DNA of 64,000 nt from contig CANMOZ010000017.1 in NCBI GenBank assembly GCA_947499545.1, positions 1-64,000 on the forward strand. Reading direction: 5' to 3'. The translations under genes and the position numbers were made by a program. This DNA is from an uncultured Saccharospirillaceae bacterium. Its GTDB lineage: Bacteria; Pseudomonadota; Gammaproteobacteria; Pseudomonadales; Oceanobacteraceae. Below are positions 43,014 to 52,958 of the stretch, one piece after another. Position 1 is the stretch's first letter, and every line of letters begins with the position of its first letter. The notes beneath the pieces were generated by a model. It saw only the letters and a program-made list of their open reading frames with translations, was not told the origin of the DNA and searched no databases.

Positions 43014-43733
43014 GTGACCTTGTATGATCAAAGAGTAAGTCATAAAGCGAAATTTGGGTTATGGTTGGCTTTGGTTGTCTTTATGACGGCAACGGCTCGA
43101 GCAGACATCATAAGCCTTGTTACCGAAAACTATCCGCCATTCAATTATAAAAAAAATGACAAGATAATGGGGACTTCAGTTGAACAAGTTAGGGCCATGA
43201 TGGCACTAACAGACTTTGAGTACAGTTTGAAGGTATATCCATGGAAACGAGCGTATCACGAAGCATTAAGTGATCCATTGACCTGCGTATTCACGACTGC
43301 TCAGACGGAAGAACGATTGCCATTGTTTCATTGGGTTTTGCCTTTATCAATAAACCGGTCGATCCTTGTAGCGTCAAAAAATCACCCTATTCATTTGGAA
43401 ACACTTGACGAAGCCAAGCAGTATCGGATTGGTGTGCAAAGTGGCTTTGCTGATATCAGTATTCTGGCTCATAAAGGTTTTGATGTGGAAAAACTAACGA
43501 CCTATGTGCATTTGAAGAAGCTCCTTGGCTTGTTGCAAGTTGGGAGGCTGGATTTGGTTGCTATGGCAGAATCTCGATATCAAGAGCTGATTGCTGAGGG
43601 GCAGGCATTACAGCAAGAGCATGTCATTACCGAAATGAAAATGGGGTTGGCCTGTAATAAGGGTATGTCTGTTGAAATAATAAATAAAATGCAGGAAGCC
43701 CTGATAAAGGTTCGTGCGGAGATGAAAAATTAA
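43014..43733 (+). CDS. Orphan family-3 solute-binding protein
   Basis: This 239-residue protein starts with GTG after AGGCAGGCAG. A signal peptide ends near ATARA. The SBP_bac_3 domain shows LVTENYPPFNYKKNDKIMG, VYPWKRAYHEALSD, TEERLPLFHWVLPL and VQSGFADISILAHKG. It is more distant from the pair at 28261 and 32704 than they are from each other. No transport genes are near. The ligand is unknown. Confidence 0.82.
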   Translation: MTLYDQRVSHKAKFGLWLALVVFMTATARADIISLVTENYPPFNYKKNDKIMGTSVEQVRAMMALTDFEYSLKVYPWKRAYHEALSDPLTCVFTTAQTEERLPLFHWVLPLSINRSILVASKNHPIHLETLDEAKQYRIGVQSGFADISILAHKGFDVEKLTTYVHLKKLLGLLQVGRLDLVAMAESRYQELIAEGQALQQEHVITEMKMGLACNKGMSVEIINKMQEALIKVRAEMKN

Positions 43734-43917
43734 TTGTTTCTTGGTTCGATATTTGTGCAGGCAAACCTTGGCTATTGAAAATATTGCAAGGCCATGATTG
43801 ACTTTGTGTGAGCCTGATTCAATATCGATTTCGATTTTGGTTGGTGGCTCTAATCTAAGGCTATTATAAAAATTTAGTGACAATAAAATAATAAAGTATT
43901 CTCATTAAGGGGTTCTA

Positions 43918-44415
43918 ATGAAGTCTTCCCAGCTATTCGCTATGTTGATGATAACACCAAGCTTGGCGATTCATTCTATGTCTGGTGTTCCCATGCATAT
44001 GAAAGAAACTGCCGACGGACGCTGCGAAGTGTATTCCGGTGATGTCTTGCGAGAGGTGCATAACAAGCCTTGTGCGGATGTGGAAATTAGGCATAATTTT
44101 TTGCATTTTAGTGATGCGAGGCTTAAGGAAAATGCCAAAGAGTTGAAGCCGTCGTTATCTAAGCTGGTTCAAGTCCCTTTGTATCAATATAATTTTATTG
44201 GTCGGTCTGAAAAAGAGTTTGGGGTGTTTGCACATGAGCTCCAACAATACTTTCCTGATTTGGTTGTGGATTCGCTTTCGGAAAGTAAAATGCAAGGGTA
44301 TAAACAAGTGAATTATTTGGGCTTGGGGGTGATGGCTTTGCAAGCGTTGAAAGAAGCAAACAAAAAAATCGATGCTTTAGAGACGCGAGTAGCAGAGCTC
44401 GAGCAAGCTCGCTAA
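43918..44415 (+). CDS. Free-standing S74 chaperone-peptidase domain protein
   Basis: This 165-residue protein is almost only an S74 intramolecular chaperone domain (Peptidase_S74). It has FSDARLKENAKELKPSLSKL, FGVFAHELQQYFPDLVVDSL and VNYLGLGVMALQALKEANKK, ending in a coiled coil. The Ser 65 / Lys 70 pair has the five-residue spacing I recall for the self-cleaving dyad of endosialidase. An N-terminal hydrophobic segment suggests export. Such domains normally sit at the end of long trimeric tail spikes; here no fibre precedes it. Residues 22-62 contain two Cys. Role is unknown. Confidence 0.8.
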   Translation: MKSSQLFAMLMITPSLAIHSMSGVPMHMKETADGRCEVYSGDVLREVHNKPCADVEIRHNFLHFSDARLKENAKELKPSLSKLVQVPLYQYNFIGRSEKEFGVFAHELQQYFPDLVVDSLSESKMQGYKQVNYLGLGVMALQALKEANKKIDALETRVAELEQAR

Positions 44416-44548
44416 TGGTGATCTAGCAGCAAAGTATTATTAGGTAACCGCTGCTTTGAATGTTAAAGAGTGTCTTAAGCCCACCCTTGGTTGGTGGGCT
44501 GTCATAGGTTGAGTGTGTGCTTGAGGTCGCCAGTAAGCTCAAAACAAA

Positions 44549-44902
44549 CTAAAAATCAAATAAATCTTCCAGAAAAGATGAAACCTTTTTCTTTTTGTGG
44601 GGCTTTCCATGGTAGTGATGAGAAGGTTTCCTATGATCATCTCTGTATTTGCCGTAATAGTCGCTTGATGGCTTTTCATGGAAGCCCTGCTCGTTGACTG
44701 AGTTATGACGTTGTTGTGAGTCTGAAGTTCGGCCTGATTGGGAGGGGTTGTGGGGTTGACCAATTGGGGTGGATCGCTCAATGATTTTATCCAGCTCGCC
44801 TCGGTCTAACCAAACGCCTCGGCAGTTGGGGCAATAATCAATCTCCACATTTTGTCGTTCTGACATGGTGAGCTGGCTGTCCTGGCAGACGGGGCATTTC
44901 AT
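44549..44902 (-). CDS. Zinc-ribbon (zf-TFIIB type) protein
   Basis: This 117-residue protein begins MKCPVCQDSQLTM and has the second pair in YCPNCRGVWLDRGELDKII, the usual zf-TFIIB pattern. A His/Lys/Gln-rich low-complexity tail follows and ends in SSFLEDLFDF. Such proteins are common and functionally uncharacterised. It is divergent from iscR. Confidence 0.85.
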   Translation of the reverse strand: MKCPVCQDSQLTMSERQNVEIDYCPNCRGVWLDRGELDKIIERSTPIGQPHNPSQSGRTSDSQQRHNSVNEQGFHEKPSSDYYGKYRDDHRKPSHHYHGKPHKKKKVSSFLEDLFDF

Positions 44903-45243
44903 TGAGTACTCCTGCTATAAGTTCATGCGTTTTGGCTTCGTTTAAGTCAATACCAAAAGTGGCGCATTGATGTCAAAGACCTTTTGACTCGTTTTTCTGC
45001 AAGTGGGAGTTTATCAGTCTATGACGTGTTGCTTGAGCAAAATTCAGCCTGTTCGTCTAGTAAGAGCGCTTGTTTACTTGGAAGGGGGGTTGGTGTCATA
45101 TGAACAAAAGCGTCGACCTTTTAGTGTTCCCGGTTATAATAGCGCCTGGATTAGAATCCACTGGCGCTAAAAGCTCAATACTTGACTAAAACACTCGGGA
45201 ATAGCATACTGGGCCAAGATACGGTGGGAATGGAAGCATCATT
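44903..45243. promoter_or_regulatory. Divergent promoter region between zinc-ribbon gene and iscR
   Basis: No gene is seen here. The iscR-proximal end contains an IscR-controlled promoter at 45178-45210. A TATAAT at about 45135 could be part of another promoter. The region upstream is probably used by the reverse-strand gene. Confidence 0.5.
45178..45210 (+). promoter_or_regulatory. Type 1 IscR site over the iscR promoter
   Basis: ATACTTGACTAAAACACT followed by CGGGAATA (45178-45203) closely matches the type 1 IscR consensus (ATASYYGACT, central A-rich part, CGGGTAT). It contains a -35 (TTGACT, 45182) and a -10 (CATACT, 45205) with 17 bases between. [2Fe-2S]-IscR would repress the operon when clusters are plentiful. 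Confidence 0.8.
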
Positions 45244-45726
45244 ATGCGCCTCACAACCAAAGGTCGGTATGCCGTTACAGCCATGCTGGATCTCGCAATT
45301 CATGCTCAGCATAACCCGGTTAGCTTGACCGATATTTCAACTCGACAGGGCATATCCTTGTCCTACCTTGAGCAACTCTTTGCAAAGTTGCGTCGTTCTG
45401 GTTTAGTCAACAGTATTCGAGGCCCAGGCGGTGGATATCAACTGAGTCGACGTAGCCACGACATTTTTGTGGCTCAGGTTGTGGATGCTGTCAATGAGAC
45501 AATGGATGCGACCCGATGCCAAGGGAAAGGGAATTGTCAGGACGGTGATCAATGTTTGACTCACCACCTTTGGGAAGACCTTAGTGCTCAGATCCATGCA
45601 TTTTTGAGTAGCATCAGCTTGCAAAACCTTATAGAACGTCGAGAAGTACGTGATATTGCCCTGAAGCAAGACCAGCGTGCTGCGCCCCCTGATGATGAGC
45701 AACGCATTAGGGTGTCCATGCTCTGA
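45244..45726 (+). CDS. iscR: Iron-sulfur cluster regulator IscR
   Basis: This 160-residue Rrf2-family regulator senses [2Fe-2S] status. It has the winged helix ([36 protein letters not shown]) and the cluster ligands Cys 92, Cys 98, Cys 104 and His 107 at the same positions as in Escherichia coli. It heads the operon and should repress it through the site at 45178. The usual cysE neighbour is about 6.7 kb upstream. Confidence 0.96.
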   Translation: MRLTTKGRYAVTAMLDLAIHAQHNPVSLTDISTRQGISLSYLEQLFAKLRRSGLVNSIRGPGGGYQLSRRSHDIFVAQVVDAVNETMDATRCQGKGNCQDGDQCLTHHLWEDLSAQIHAFLSSISLQNLIERREVRDIALKQDQRAAPPDDEQRIRVSML

Positions 45727-45767
45727 TGCAGGGCTTTTGAGCATAAGCGATAGGAGATGCGACGATT

Positions 45768-46922
45768 ATGAATGTACCCATCTATATGGACTATGCCGCG
45801 GCGACGCCAGCTGATCCTCGTGTGGCGGAGGCGATGATGGATTGCCTCACTCTAGACGGTAATTTTGGTAATCCTGCATCTCGATCACACAAATACGGTT
45901 GGGTCGCTGAGCGAGCCGTCGAAAAGGCCAGAAAACAACTTGCTCAACTGATCGGCGCTGACCCTAGAGAGCTGGTTTGGACGTCTGGCGCAACGGAATC
46001 TAATAACCTCGCGATTAAAGGCGTGGCCGAAAAGGCCGGTTCTGGCAAGCATATTGTGACAAATGCGATTGAACACAAAGCCGTTCTTGACCCTTGCCGT
46101 TATCTAGAAAAATCTGGATTCAAGGTGACTTATCTTACACCAGACAGTACCGGACGCATCAGTGCTGACCAAGTTGCAGATGCACTTCAGGCTGAAACGG
46201 TGTTGGTATCCATAATGGCTGTCAATAATGAGCTTGGGACCACCAACCCCATTGAAGATATAGCGCGAGTTTGTCGCGAACGGGGCGTTTTGTTTCATGT
46301 CGATGGCGCGCAAGCGGTTGGAAAAATACCTGTAGACGTGACTGCTTGGGGAGTGGATTTATTGTCGCTGTCTGGCCATAAAATGTATGGGCCAAAAGGC
46401 ATAGGCGCTTTGTATGTTCGCCGGGACCCAAAGGTAAGCATTGATGAGCAGATTCACGGGGGCGGACATGAGCGAGGGATGCGTTCAGGAACATTACCAA
46501 CGCATCAAATTGTGGGGATTGGTGTTGCTGCAAACATAGCGAAAGACGATTTAGAAAAAGAGCATCAGCATTTACAAGGTCTTAGGGAGCGTTTCTTAAA
46601 AGCACTGGGACATTTATCAGGATGGCGACTGAATGGGCATGAGACTCATAGCGTGCCAGGTATTATGAATATTGGTTTTTCAGGCGTAGAAGGTGAGACT
46701 TTGCTGGTTGCTTTATCGGATATCGCAGTTAGCACTGGTTCGGCTTGTACTTCGGCTTCAATGGAGCCTTCTTATGTTTTAAAAGGCATCGGCTTGCCGG
46801 ATGAGCTTGCGTTTGCCTCTGTTCGGTTTTCTTTGGGGCGGTTTATCACGCCAGAAGAATTGGATCATGCAGCCGAACATGTGATCAATACCGTGAAAAA
46901 GTTACGTGGTGAAACACCTTAA
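45768..46922 (+). CDS. iscS: Cysteine desulfurase, IscS type, short C-terminus
   Basis: This 384-residue PLP enzyme takes sulfur from cysteine. The PLP lysine is Lys 205 ([11 protein letters not shown]) and the catalytic Cys is Cys 327 ([14 protein letters not shown]). It ends at KKLRGETP. IscS of Escherichia coli carries about 20 more residues, which dock IscU; these are missing, in line with the lack of iscU in this operon. It may donate sulfur to SufE/SufB or to other acceptors. It follows iscR by 41 bases. Confidence 0.93.
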   Translation: MNVPIYMDYAAATPADPRVAEAMMDCLTLDGNFGNPASRSHKYGWVAERAVEKARKQLAQLIGADPRELVWTSGATESNNLAIKGVAEKAGSGKHIVTNAIEHKAVLDPCRYLEKSGFKVTYLTPDSTGRISADQVADALQAETVLVSIMAVNNELGTTNPIEDIARVCRERGVLFHVDGAQAVGKIPVDVTAWGVDLLSLSGHKMYGPKGIGALYVRRDPKVSIDEQIHGGGHERGMRSGTLPTHQIVGIGVAANIAKDDLEKEHQHLQGLRERFLKALGHLSGWRLNGHETHSVPGIMNIGFSGVEGETLLVALSDIAVSTGSACTSASMEPSYVLKGIGLPDELAFASVRFSLGRFITPEELDHAAEHVINTVKKLRGETP

Positions 46923-46964
46923 GCCTAGCGTTAGGGTGGCCTCCAGCGGAGAGAGAAGTGACGA

Positions 46965-48401
46965 ATGTCAGAAGAAGTTAACGAGTATATCAATCGGGAA
47001 TACGAAGCAGGCTTTGTGACCTCTGTGGAATCCGATACGATTCCACCTGGCTTAAATGAAGAAGTCATTCGCACCATTTCCCAAAAAAAGGGTGAGCCGG
47101 AATGGTTATTAGAATGGCGCTTGAAAGCCTATGCTGCTTGGCTAGAGATGGAAGAGCCTACCTGGGCGCATGTTCATTACCCCAAGATTGATTTTCAATC
47201 CGTTTCTTATTTTTCATCTCCCAAAAGCATGGAAGATAAGCCAAAAAGTCTCGATGAGGTCGACCCAGAATTGTTGCGGACCTACGAGAAGCTTGGCATT
47301 CCTCTGCATGAACAGGAAATGCTCGCAGGTGTTGCGGTTGATGCTGTATTTGATAGCGTCTCAGTAGCCACTACTTTTAGAGAAAAGCTTTCTGAGGCGG
47401 GCGTTATTTTTTGCCCAATCTCTGAAGCGGTTCATGAATATCCTGATCTGATTAAGCGATATTTGGGGGCGGTTGTTCCTCAAAAAGACAATTACTACGC
47501 GGCGCTCAATTCGGCGGTATTTTCTGACGGGTCTTTTGTGTACATCCCCAAAGGGGTTCGATGCCCAATGGAGTTGTCCACGTATTTCCGAATCAACGAG
47601 GCTAAAACAGGTCAGTTTGAACGGACTCTCATCGTGGCAGACGAAGGCAGCTATGTTAGCTATTTGGAAGGCTGCACGGCGCCGATGCGTGATGAAAACC
47701 AATTGCATGCAGCCGTTGTTGAATTGGTGGCGCTGGATAATGCCGAAATTAAGTATTCAACCGTTCAGAATTGGTATCCAGGTGATGAGCAAGGGCGTGG
47801 CGGTATTTATAACTTCGTGACGAAGCGAGGTATTTGCCATAAGAAATCTAAAATTTCTTGGACGCAAGTCGAAACTGGCTCAGCCATTACGTGGAAATAC
47901 CCAAGTGTCATATTGAAAGGCGATGACAGCATCGGAGAGTTTTATTCAGTGGCTCTTACTCGTGGTTGTCAGCAAGCCGATACTGGAACCAAAATGCTGC
48001 ATCTGGGTAAAAATACTAAGTCAACGATCATTTCAAAAGGTATTTCTGCTGGTCGAAGCCAAAATGCATACCGTGGTTTGGTTCGGATGAACCCCTCAGC
48101 GAAGGGTGCGCGAAATTATACTCAGTGCGATTCTTTGTTGATTGGTGATCGTTGTGGTGCCCACACTTTTCCTTACATAGAAAGCAAGCACCCTGGTGCA
48201 GTGGTTGAACATGAGGCCACTACGTCGAAGGTCAGTGATGATCAATTGTTTTTGTGTCAACAGCGTGGTCTGGATGCTGAAAAAGCAGTGTCAATGATCG
48301 TGAATGGGTTTTGTAAGGAAGTCTTTAAAGAATTACCGATGGAGTTTGCTGTAGAAGCCGGAAAGCTTTTAGAAGTAAGCCTGGAAGGGTCTGTCGGTTA
48401 A
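46965..48401 (+). CDS. sufB: Fe-S cluster scaffold subunit SufB
   Basis: This 478-residue protein is the scaffold part of SufBCD. Typical segments are [60 protein letters not shown] and [26 protein letters not shown] contains the conserved cysteine that works with SufD. It is followed by a short hairpin and sufC. Confidence 0.97.
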   Translation: MSEEVNEYINREYEAGFVTSVESDTIPPGLNEEVIRTISQKKGEPEWLLEWRLKAYAAWLEMEEPTWAHVHYPKIDFQSVSYFSSPKSMEDKPKSLDEVDPELLRTYEKLGIPLHEQEMLAGVAVDAVFDSVSVATTFREKLSEAGVIFCPISEAVHEYPDLIKRYLGAVVPQKDNYYAALNSAVFSDGSFVYIPKGVRCPMELSTYFRINEAKTGQFERTLIVADEGSYVSYLEGCTAPMRDENQLHAAVVELVALDNAEIKYSTVQNWYPGDEQGRGGIYNFVTKRGICHKKSKISWTQVETGSAITWKYPSVILKGDDSIGEFYSVALTRGCQQADTGTKMLHLGKNTKSTIISKGISAGRSQNAYRGLVRMNPSAKGARNYTQCDSLLIGDRCGAHTFPYIESKHPGAVVEHEATTSKVSDDQLFLCQQRGLDAEKAVSMIVNGFCKEVFKELPMEFAVEAGKLLEVSLEGSVG

Positions 48402-48426
48402 TCAATCTTGATCGGGACAAGATTGA
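48402..48426 (+). promoter_or_regulatory. Hairpin in the sufB-sufC gap
   Basis: TCAATCTTG / CAAGATTGA form a perfect 9-bp stem with a 7-base loop directly after the sufB stop. No T tract follows, so it more likely protects or processes the mRNA than ends transcription. The gap to sufC is 124 bases, the longest in this operon part. Confidence 0.45.
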
Positions 48427-48525
48427 AAGAAGATTTTAAATGTGACATTGGGGCTGCCGAAAAGCGGTAGGTCTTGAGTGTTTCAACACAAAAGGCCGCT
48501 CCCCTGAAATGATGAGAGAGAATAC

Positions 48526-49275
48526 ATGCTTGCGATAGAGAATTTGCACGCACAGGTTGATGAAAAAACCATTCTGAAAGGCCTTAATTTAAATGTGAAG
48601 CCAGGTGAGGTTCACGCCATTATGGGGCCAAACGGTGCGGGTAAAAGTACGTTAGGAAATGTACTCTCGGGTCGAGATGGCTATGAAGTGACCGAAGGTA
48701 AGGTGCTGTTTGATGGGCATAATTTGCTTGATCAAGACACCGAAGTTCGTGCTCGTAATGGACTCTTTCTGGCCTTTCAGTATCCCGTCGAAATTCCTGG
48801 TGTCAGTAATCTTGAATTCCTTAAGGCATCTGTCGACGCAACGCGTGAGCACCAGGGGCTTGAACCATTGGATGCTGTTCAATTTCTGAAGTTAGCGCGT
48901 GAAAAATGCAAAGCCGTTAATCTAGATCAGAGCTTCCTGAAGCGTGGCGTAAATGAAGGCTTCTCAGGCGGTGAAAAGAAACGTAACGAAATCATGCAAA
49001 TGATGATGCTAGAGCCGAAACTAGCCATCTTGGATGAAACGGACTCCGGCCTTGATATTGATGCTTTGCAAGTCGTTGCCGATGGTGTGAATGCACTCAG
49101 AAGCCCTGATCGATCCTTTATAGTGGTCACGCATTATCAGCGTTTACTGGATTTTATTGTGCCTGATTACGTCCATGTATTGGCTGATGGCAAGATTGTA
49201 AAGTCGGGCGATAAGTCACTTGCGCTTGAACTTGAAAATAAAGGCTACGGCTGGCTGCAAGGGCAAGCATCATGA
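48526..49275 (+). CDS. sufC: Fe-S assembly ATPase SufC
   Basis: This 249-residue ABC-type ATPase drives SufBCD. Walker A is GPNGAGKST, the signature is FSGGEKKRNE and Walker B is LAILDETDSGLD. The DETDSGLD variant with Thr is characteristic of SufC. It overlaps sufD by four bases. Confidence 0.97.
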   Translation: MLAIENLHAQVDEKTILKGLNLNVKPGEVHAIMGPNGAGKSTLGNVLSGRDGYEVTEGKVLFDGHNLLDQDTEVRARNGLFLAFQYPVEIPGVSNLEFLKASVDATREHQGLEPLDAVQFLKLAREKCKAVNLDQSFLKRGVNEGFSGGEKKRNEIMQMMMLEPKLAILDETDSGLDIDALQVVADGVNALRSPDRSFIVVTHYQRLLDFIVPDYVHVLADGKIVKSGDKSLALELENKGYGWLQGQAS

Positions 49276-50585
49276 GCAGTGCCACTTGGATTAATGAACA
49301 AATCCCACCGGAACCTAAGGTTGATTGGTTAAGCACACTTCATAGAGAAGGCCTCAACCAATTGACAGATTTCGGTTGGCCGAATCGTAAAACGGAAGCT
49401 TGGAAATACTCTCCTCTTACTCGTGTTTTAAAAGGCTCTTTACTCGAAACGCCTAATACGGGTTCTGAGCTGAGTTCGTTTAACGCCGCAAACTTGCCGG
49501 CGGTTGATGGCATACGCTTGGTTTTTGTAAATGGACAATTTGAATCTGGTCTAAGTGATTTAGAGCAATTGCCAGCGGGTGTTTGTTGGGTGCGTTATTC
49601 AGAAGCAAATCAGGAACAGCAAGCCTATATTCAAGCGCAATTGCAGTCGGGTGTTGTTGCGCAACATTCATTAACCGCTCTACACCAAACACGGGTTGTT
49701 GATGGCTGGTTATTGGATGTTGATGAAAAGGTTCGAATTGAGAAGCCTGTCTATTGGGTTCATTGGGCAGAAGCGTCTGAAGAAAGCTATTCGGTCTTGA
49801 GCCGATGTGTGCGATTGGGTAAGCAATCGGAGATGACGTTAATTGAGCATCAATTATCTTCTGAACAATCCGCCGCACAGTTTCAGCATCAAAGCGTCCA
49901 CTTTGACCTGGCAGACTCGGCAAGATTAAGGCATCAGTTATTGCAGTTGGACGGTGGTGACCAAGTGAGCGTTGGGTCTTGGAATAGTCGCCTGGCAAAC
50001 CACGCGTATCTCGAAACCTTCATTATGGGGTTGGGTGGGCACTTAAAACGGGTTGACTACAGTGTTTGCCATCAAGGGGAAGGCGCTGAATCTCGATTGG
50101 ACGCAGCGATCTTGCCAAAAGACAAACAGCATTTTGACTTACATACTCAATTTGAGCATGAGGTTCCTCATACTCAAAGTCAGCAGGTTGTGCGTACCAT
50201 CGCCGATGACCAAGCAAAAGCTGTTTTTAATGGTCGAATTCATATTCATCCGCAGGCTCAGAAAACACTCGCGGAGCTGAGTAATAAAAACTTGCTGCTC
50301 AGTGAGCAAGCGGAAGTGTACACTAAGCCTGAGTTGGAAATTTATGCAGATGACGTGCGCTGTGCTCATGGCGCTACGGTCAGTCAGTTAGACCATCAAG
50401 CGCTCAATTACTTGCGTTCAAGAGGCATATCAAAAGCAGAAGCCGAAGTGATGCTGAGTTTTGGGTTTATTCAAACACTCATTCAGCGTGTGGATCATGA
50501 CGTTCTAATTCACTACTTGGTTGAACGTTTGACAAGCTGGTTTGGTGCAGATCAGCAATTAACGCAGCACCTCGGCAGTCTTTAG
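49272..50585 (+). CDS. sufD: Fe-S assembly protein SufD
   Basis: This 437-residue protein forms the scaffold complex with SufB and SufC. The N-terminal helical part (REGLNQLTDFGWPNRKTEAW) is followed by the beta-helix core. The C-terminal segment AVFNGRIHIHPQAQKTLAEL with KPELEIYADDVRCAHGATVS is the family hallmark and contains the conserved His. Confidence 0.96.
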   Translation: MSSATWINEQIPPEPKVDWLSTLHREGLNQLTDFGWPNRKTEAWKYSPLTRVLKGSLLETPNTGSELSSFNAANLPAVDGIRLVFVNGQFESGLSDLEQLPAGVCWVRYSEANQEQQAYIQAQLQSGVVAQHSLTALHQTRVVDGWLLDVDEKVRIEKPVYWVHWAEASEESYSVLSRCVRLGKQSEMTLIEHQLSSEQSAAQFQHQSVHFDLADSARLRHQLLQLDGGDQVSVGSWNSRLANHAYLETFIMGLGGHLKRVDYSVCHQGEGAESRLDAAILPKDKQHFDLHTQFEHEVPHTQSQQVVRTIADDQAKAVFNGRIHIHPQAQKTLAELSNKNLLLSEQAEVYTKPELEIYADDVRCAHGATVSQLDHQALNYLRSRGISKAEAEVMLSFGFIQTLIQRVDHDVLIHYLVERLTSWFGADQQLTQHLGSL

Positions 50586-50600
50586 TGGTAAGGAGCAAAA

Positions 50601-51854
50601 ATGAACACAAGTACAACAGCCTCTGCTCCGACAACGCCTTTCGATGTGGAGCGTATTAGGGAAGATTTCCCAATTCTTAAACGTCAAATAGACGCTCAAC
50701 CATTGGTCTATCTGGATAATGGGGCAACGACTCAGAAACCTCAATCTGTACTGGATGCCATTGAACATTATTATCAACACTATAATTCGAATGTTCATCG
50801 AGGCGCGCATTGCTTAAGCGATGAAGCCACTCATGCGTTTGAGCAAGCTCGAGAAAAAGTACGGGCCTTTTTAAATGCTCGTCATGCCCATGAAATTATT
50901 TGGACCAAAGGTACGACTGAGAGCATTAACTTGGTGGCAGCTTCTTTTGGTAAAGCGGAAGTGCAAGCGGGTGATAATGTTGTCATCAGTGCGATGGAGC
51001 ATCATTCGAATATTGTACCCTGGCAAATGCTTTGTGAGCAGGCTGGAGCTGAGTTGCGAATAGCGCCTGTGAACGCAAAAGGCGAGCTGGTTTTTGATGG
51101 CTATAGTGCTTTGTTGGATAGCCGCACGCGTTTAGTTGCCATGGCGCATGTTTCGAATGCGCTGGGAACCATTAACCCCGTTAAAAAGATTGTGGAGGCA
51201 GCACAGGCTGTGGGTGCCAAGGTGTTATTAGATGGCGCTCAAGCGGTCTCGCATTGGCCTACCGATGTGCAAGCCTTGGATTGTGATTTTTATGTGTTTT
51301 CAAGTCACAAGCTCTTTGGCCCTACAGGGGTTGGCATATTGTATGGCAAAGAAGCCTTGCTGAATACGATGCCTCCGTACCAATTTGGCGGCGAGATGAT
51401 TGAGCATGTGAGCTTTAAGCGCACTTTGTTTAATCAGTTGCCTTATAAGTTTGAAGCGGGGACGCCCAATATTGCTGGAGCGATTGGCCTTGGCGCTGCG
51501 ATTGACTATCTATCCACTCTAGAGTCGACAGCGGTTATGGCTCATGAGGCAGAATTGATTAAGTATGCGCATGAGCGAGCTATCGCATTTGATGGGCTAA
51601 CCATTGTTGGTGAAGCCGAGCAAAAAACGAGCGTGTTGAGTTTTCTGATTGATGGTACTCACCCTCATGATGTCGGTACTCTACTGGATCAAATGGGTGT
51701 GGCCGTAAGAACAGGGCATCATTGCGCAATGCCGATCATGGAGCAATTTGGTATTCCGGGTACCGTGCGAGCATCCTTTAGTTTTTACAATACGCTTGAT
51801 GAGGTTGACGCGCTCTTCACGGGTCTTGAAAAAGTGCGTTCCATGTTGCTTTGA
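50601..51854 (+). CDS. sufS: Cysteine desulfurase, SufS type
   Basis: This 417-residue PLP enzyme is a group II desulfurase. The PLP lysine is in FSSHKLFGPTG and the catalytic Cys in RTGHHCAMPIM, within the short loop typical of SufS. It works with SufE, encoded further along the operon. The operon thus contains both an IscS and a SufS enzyme. AAGGAG precedes the ATG. Confidence 0.96.
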   Translation: MNTSTTASAPTTPFDVERIREDFPILKRQIDAQPLVYLDNGATTQKPQSVLDAIEHYYQHYNSNVHRGAHCLSDEATHAFEQAREKVRAFLNARHAHEIIWTKGTTESINLVAASFGKAEVQAGDNVVISAMEHHSNIVPWQMLCEQAGAELRIAPVNAKGELVFDGYSALLDSRTRLVAMAHVSNALGTINPVKKIVEAAQAVGAKVLLDGAQAVSHWPTDVQALDCDFYVFSSHKLFGPTGVGILYGKEALLNTMPPYQFGGEMIEHVSFKRTLFNQLPYKFEAGTPNIAGAIGLGAAIDYLSTLESTAVMAHEAELIKYAHERAIAFDGLTIVGEAEQKTSVLSFLIDGTHPHDVGTLLDQMGVAVRTGHHCAMPIMEQFGIPGTVRASFSFYNTLDEVDALFTGLEKVRSMLL

Positions 51855-51902
51855 AAGTCGAGTTTTAGAGCGTCAATGTTCATAGGTTCAGGAGGTTAAG
51901 GT

Positions 51903-52256
51903 ATGAGTGTGGGCAGTTTTGATCCGAAAGCTTTGCCTGTCAGTATGACGGAAGCTGCGGTGGAGTATGCACGCTCTCAATTACTGAAGCAGGGTGCAAC
52001 TGGAATGCGTTTGGGTGTGAAAAAAAGTGGTTGTTCGGGGTATATGTATACGTTGGATTGGGTTCAGGCGCCGACGGAAGACGATATTAAATATGATGTC
52101 GCTGAAGGGGTGGCCCTCTATATTGCAAAGTCGGAAGTTTCCCTGGTTAAGGGGACTCAGATCGACTTCGTAAAAGAGGGGTTAAATTCGACCATGAAAT
52201 TTCAAAACCCTGGTGCAACTTCCATGTGCGGTTGCGGAGAAAGCTTCAGTTTATAG
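51903..52256 (+). CDS. sufA: A-type Fe-S carrier (SufA/IscA)
   Basis: This 117-residue HesB/IscA-family carrier has its three conserved cysteines in KKSGCSGYMYTL and SMCGCGESFSL. It receives clusters from SufBCD and passes them to target proteins. AGGAGG precedes the start. The choice of sufA over iscA rests on context only. Confidence 0.9.
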   Translation: MSVGSFDPKALPVSMTEAAVEYARSQLLKQGATGMRLGVKKSGCSGYMYTLDWVQAPTEDDIKYDVAEGVALYIAKSEVSLVKGTQIDFVKEGLNSTMKFQNPGATSMCGCGESFSL

Positions 52257-52343
52257 TCTGGTAAAACAGATAACGTCCTTGATGCGTGCCTGCTTTTTGA
52301 GAACGTATCAACCTTTCTAACCCTCGTTAAAACGGCAGTTTAT

Positions 52344-52880
52344 ATGGAAAGACGGATGGTTGCGGCGCTAGAAGATTGTCCAGCCCGCTTGGTTCCTTCC
52401 GGTACAAGAATTATGATTCCCGCGGGTTCTTTTGTGACCATTTCTCAAGCTTTGGGTGGGAATTATACCGTACTTATTAATGGCAATATGGCTCGAGTTG
52501 ATGGCACTGATGCCGCAGCGCTGGGTTTGGAATCGGAAGAGTTGGTGTTTGATGAGCCTGCTTCGGAAGATGTTGAATTGGATATGGTGTGGGCCGCGTT
52601 AAAAACCATTTATGACCCAGAGATTCCAGTCAATCTAGTGGATTTGGGATTGATTTACCGGGTTGAGCTGAACGTAGCTAAACCTGACCAGGTTGATATT
52701 GATATGACGTTGACGGCGCCCGGTTGTGGTATGGGGCCAGTGTTAGTGAGTGATGTGAAATACCGGGTTGGTAAAGTACCTAATGTTCAGGGTGTGAACG
52801 TTAATCTTGTCTTTGATCCGCCGTGGACTCGGGACAGAATGAGCGAAGAAGCCTTGTTAGAAGCAGGTTTGTTTTTCTAG
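52344..52880 (+). CDS. sufT: Fe-S assembly protein SufT
   Basis: This 178-residue protein has an N-terminal extension of about 85 residues and a C-terminal MIP18 (DUF59) domain with KTIYDPEIPVNLVDLGLIY and MTLTAPGCGMGPVL. That layout is standard for SufT, an accessory factor for Fe-S maturation. It lies between sufA and sufE. Confidence 0.93.
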   Translation: MERRMVAALEDCPARLVPSGTRIMIPAGSFVTISQALGGNYTVLINGNMARVDGTDAAALGLESEELVFDEPASEDVELDMVWAALKTIYDPEIPVNLVDLGLIYRVELNVAKPDQVDIDMTLTAPGCGMGPVLVSDVKYRVGKVPNVQGVNVNLVFDPPWTRDRMSEEALLEAGLFF

Positions 52881-52958
52881 ACCTTTGCTGCTTTGTGTTT
52901 GCAGCTGTTGGGTGTTGATGGCTGCGCATTGAAATGAATTATCCGTTGAGAGTGTTAA

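Noticed and set aside
43918-44415. Tail fibre fragment of the prophage
   Set aside because: It is 22 kb beyond the prophage edge, has its own signal-like N-terminus and no fibre sequence before it.
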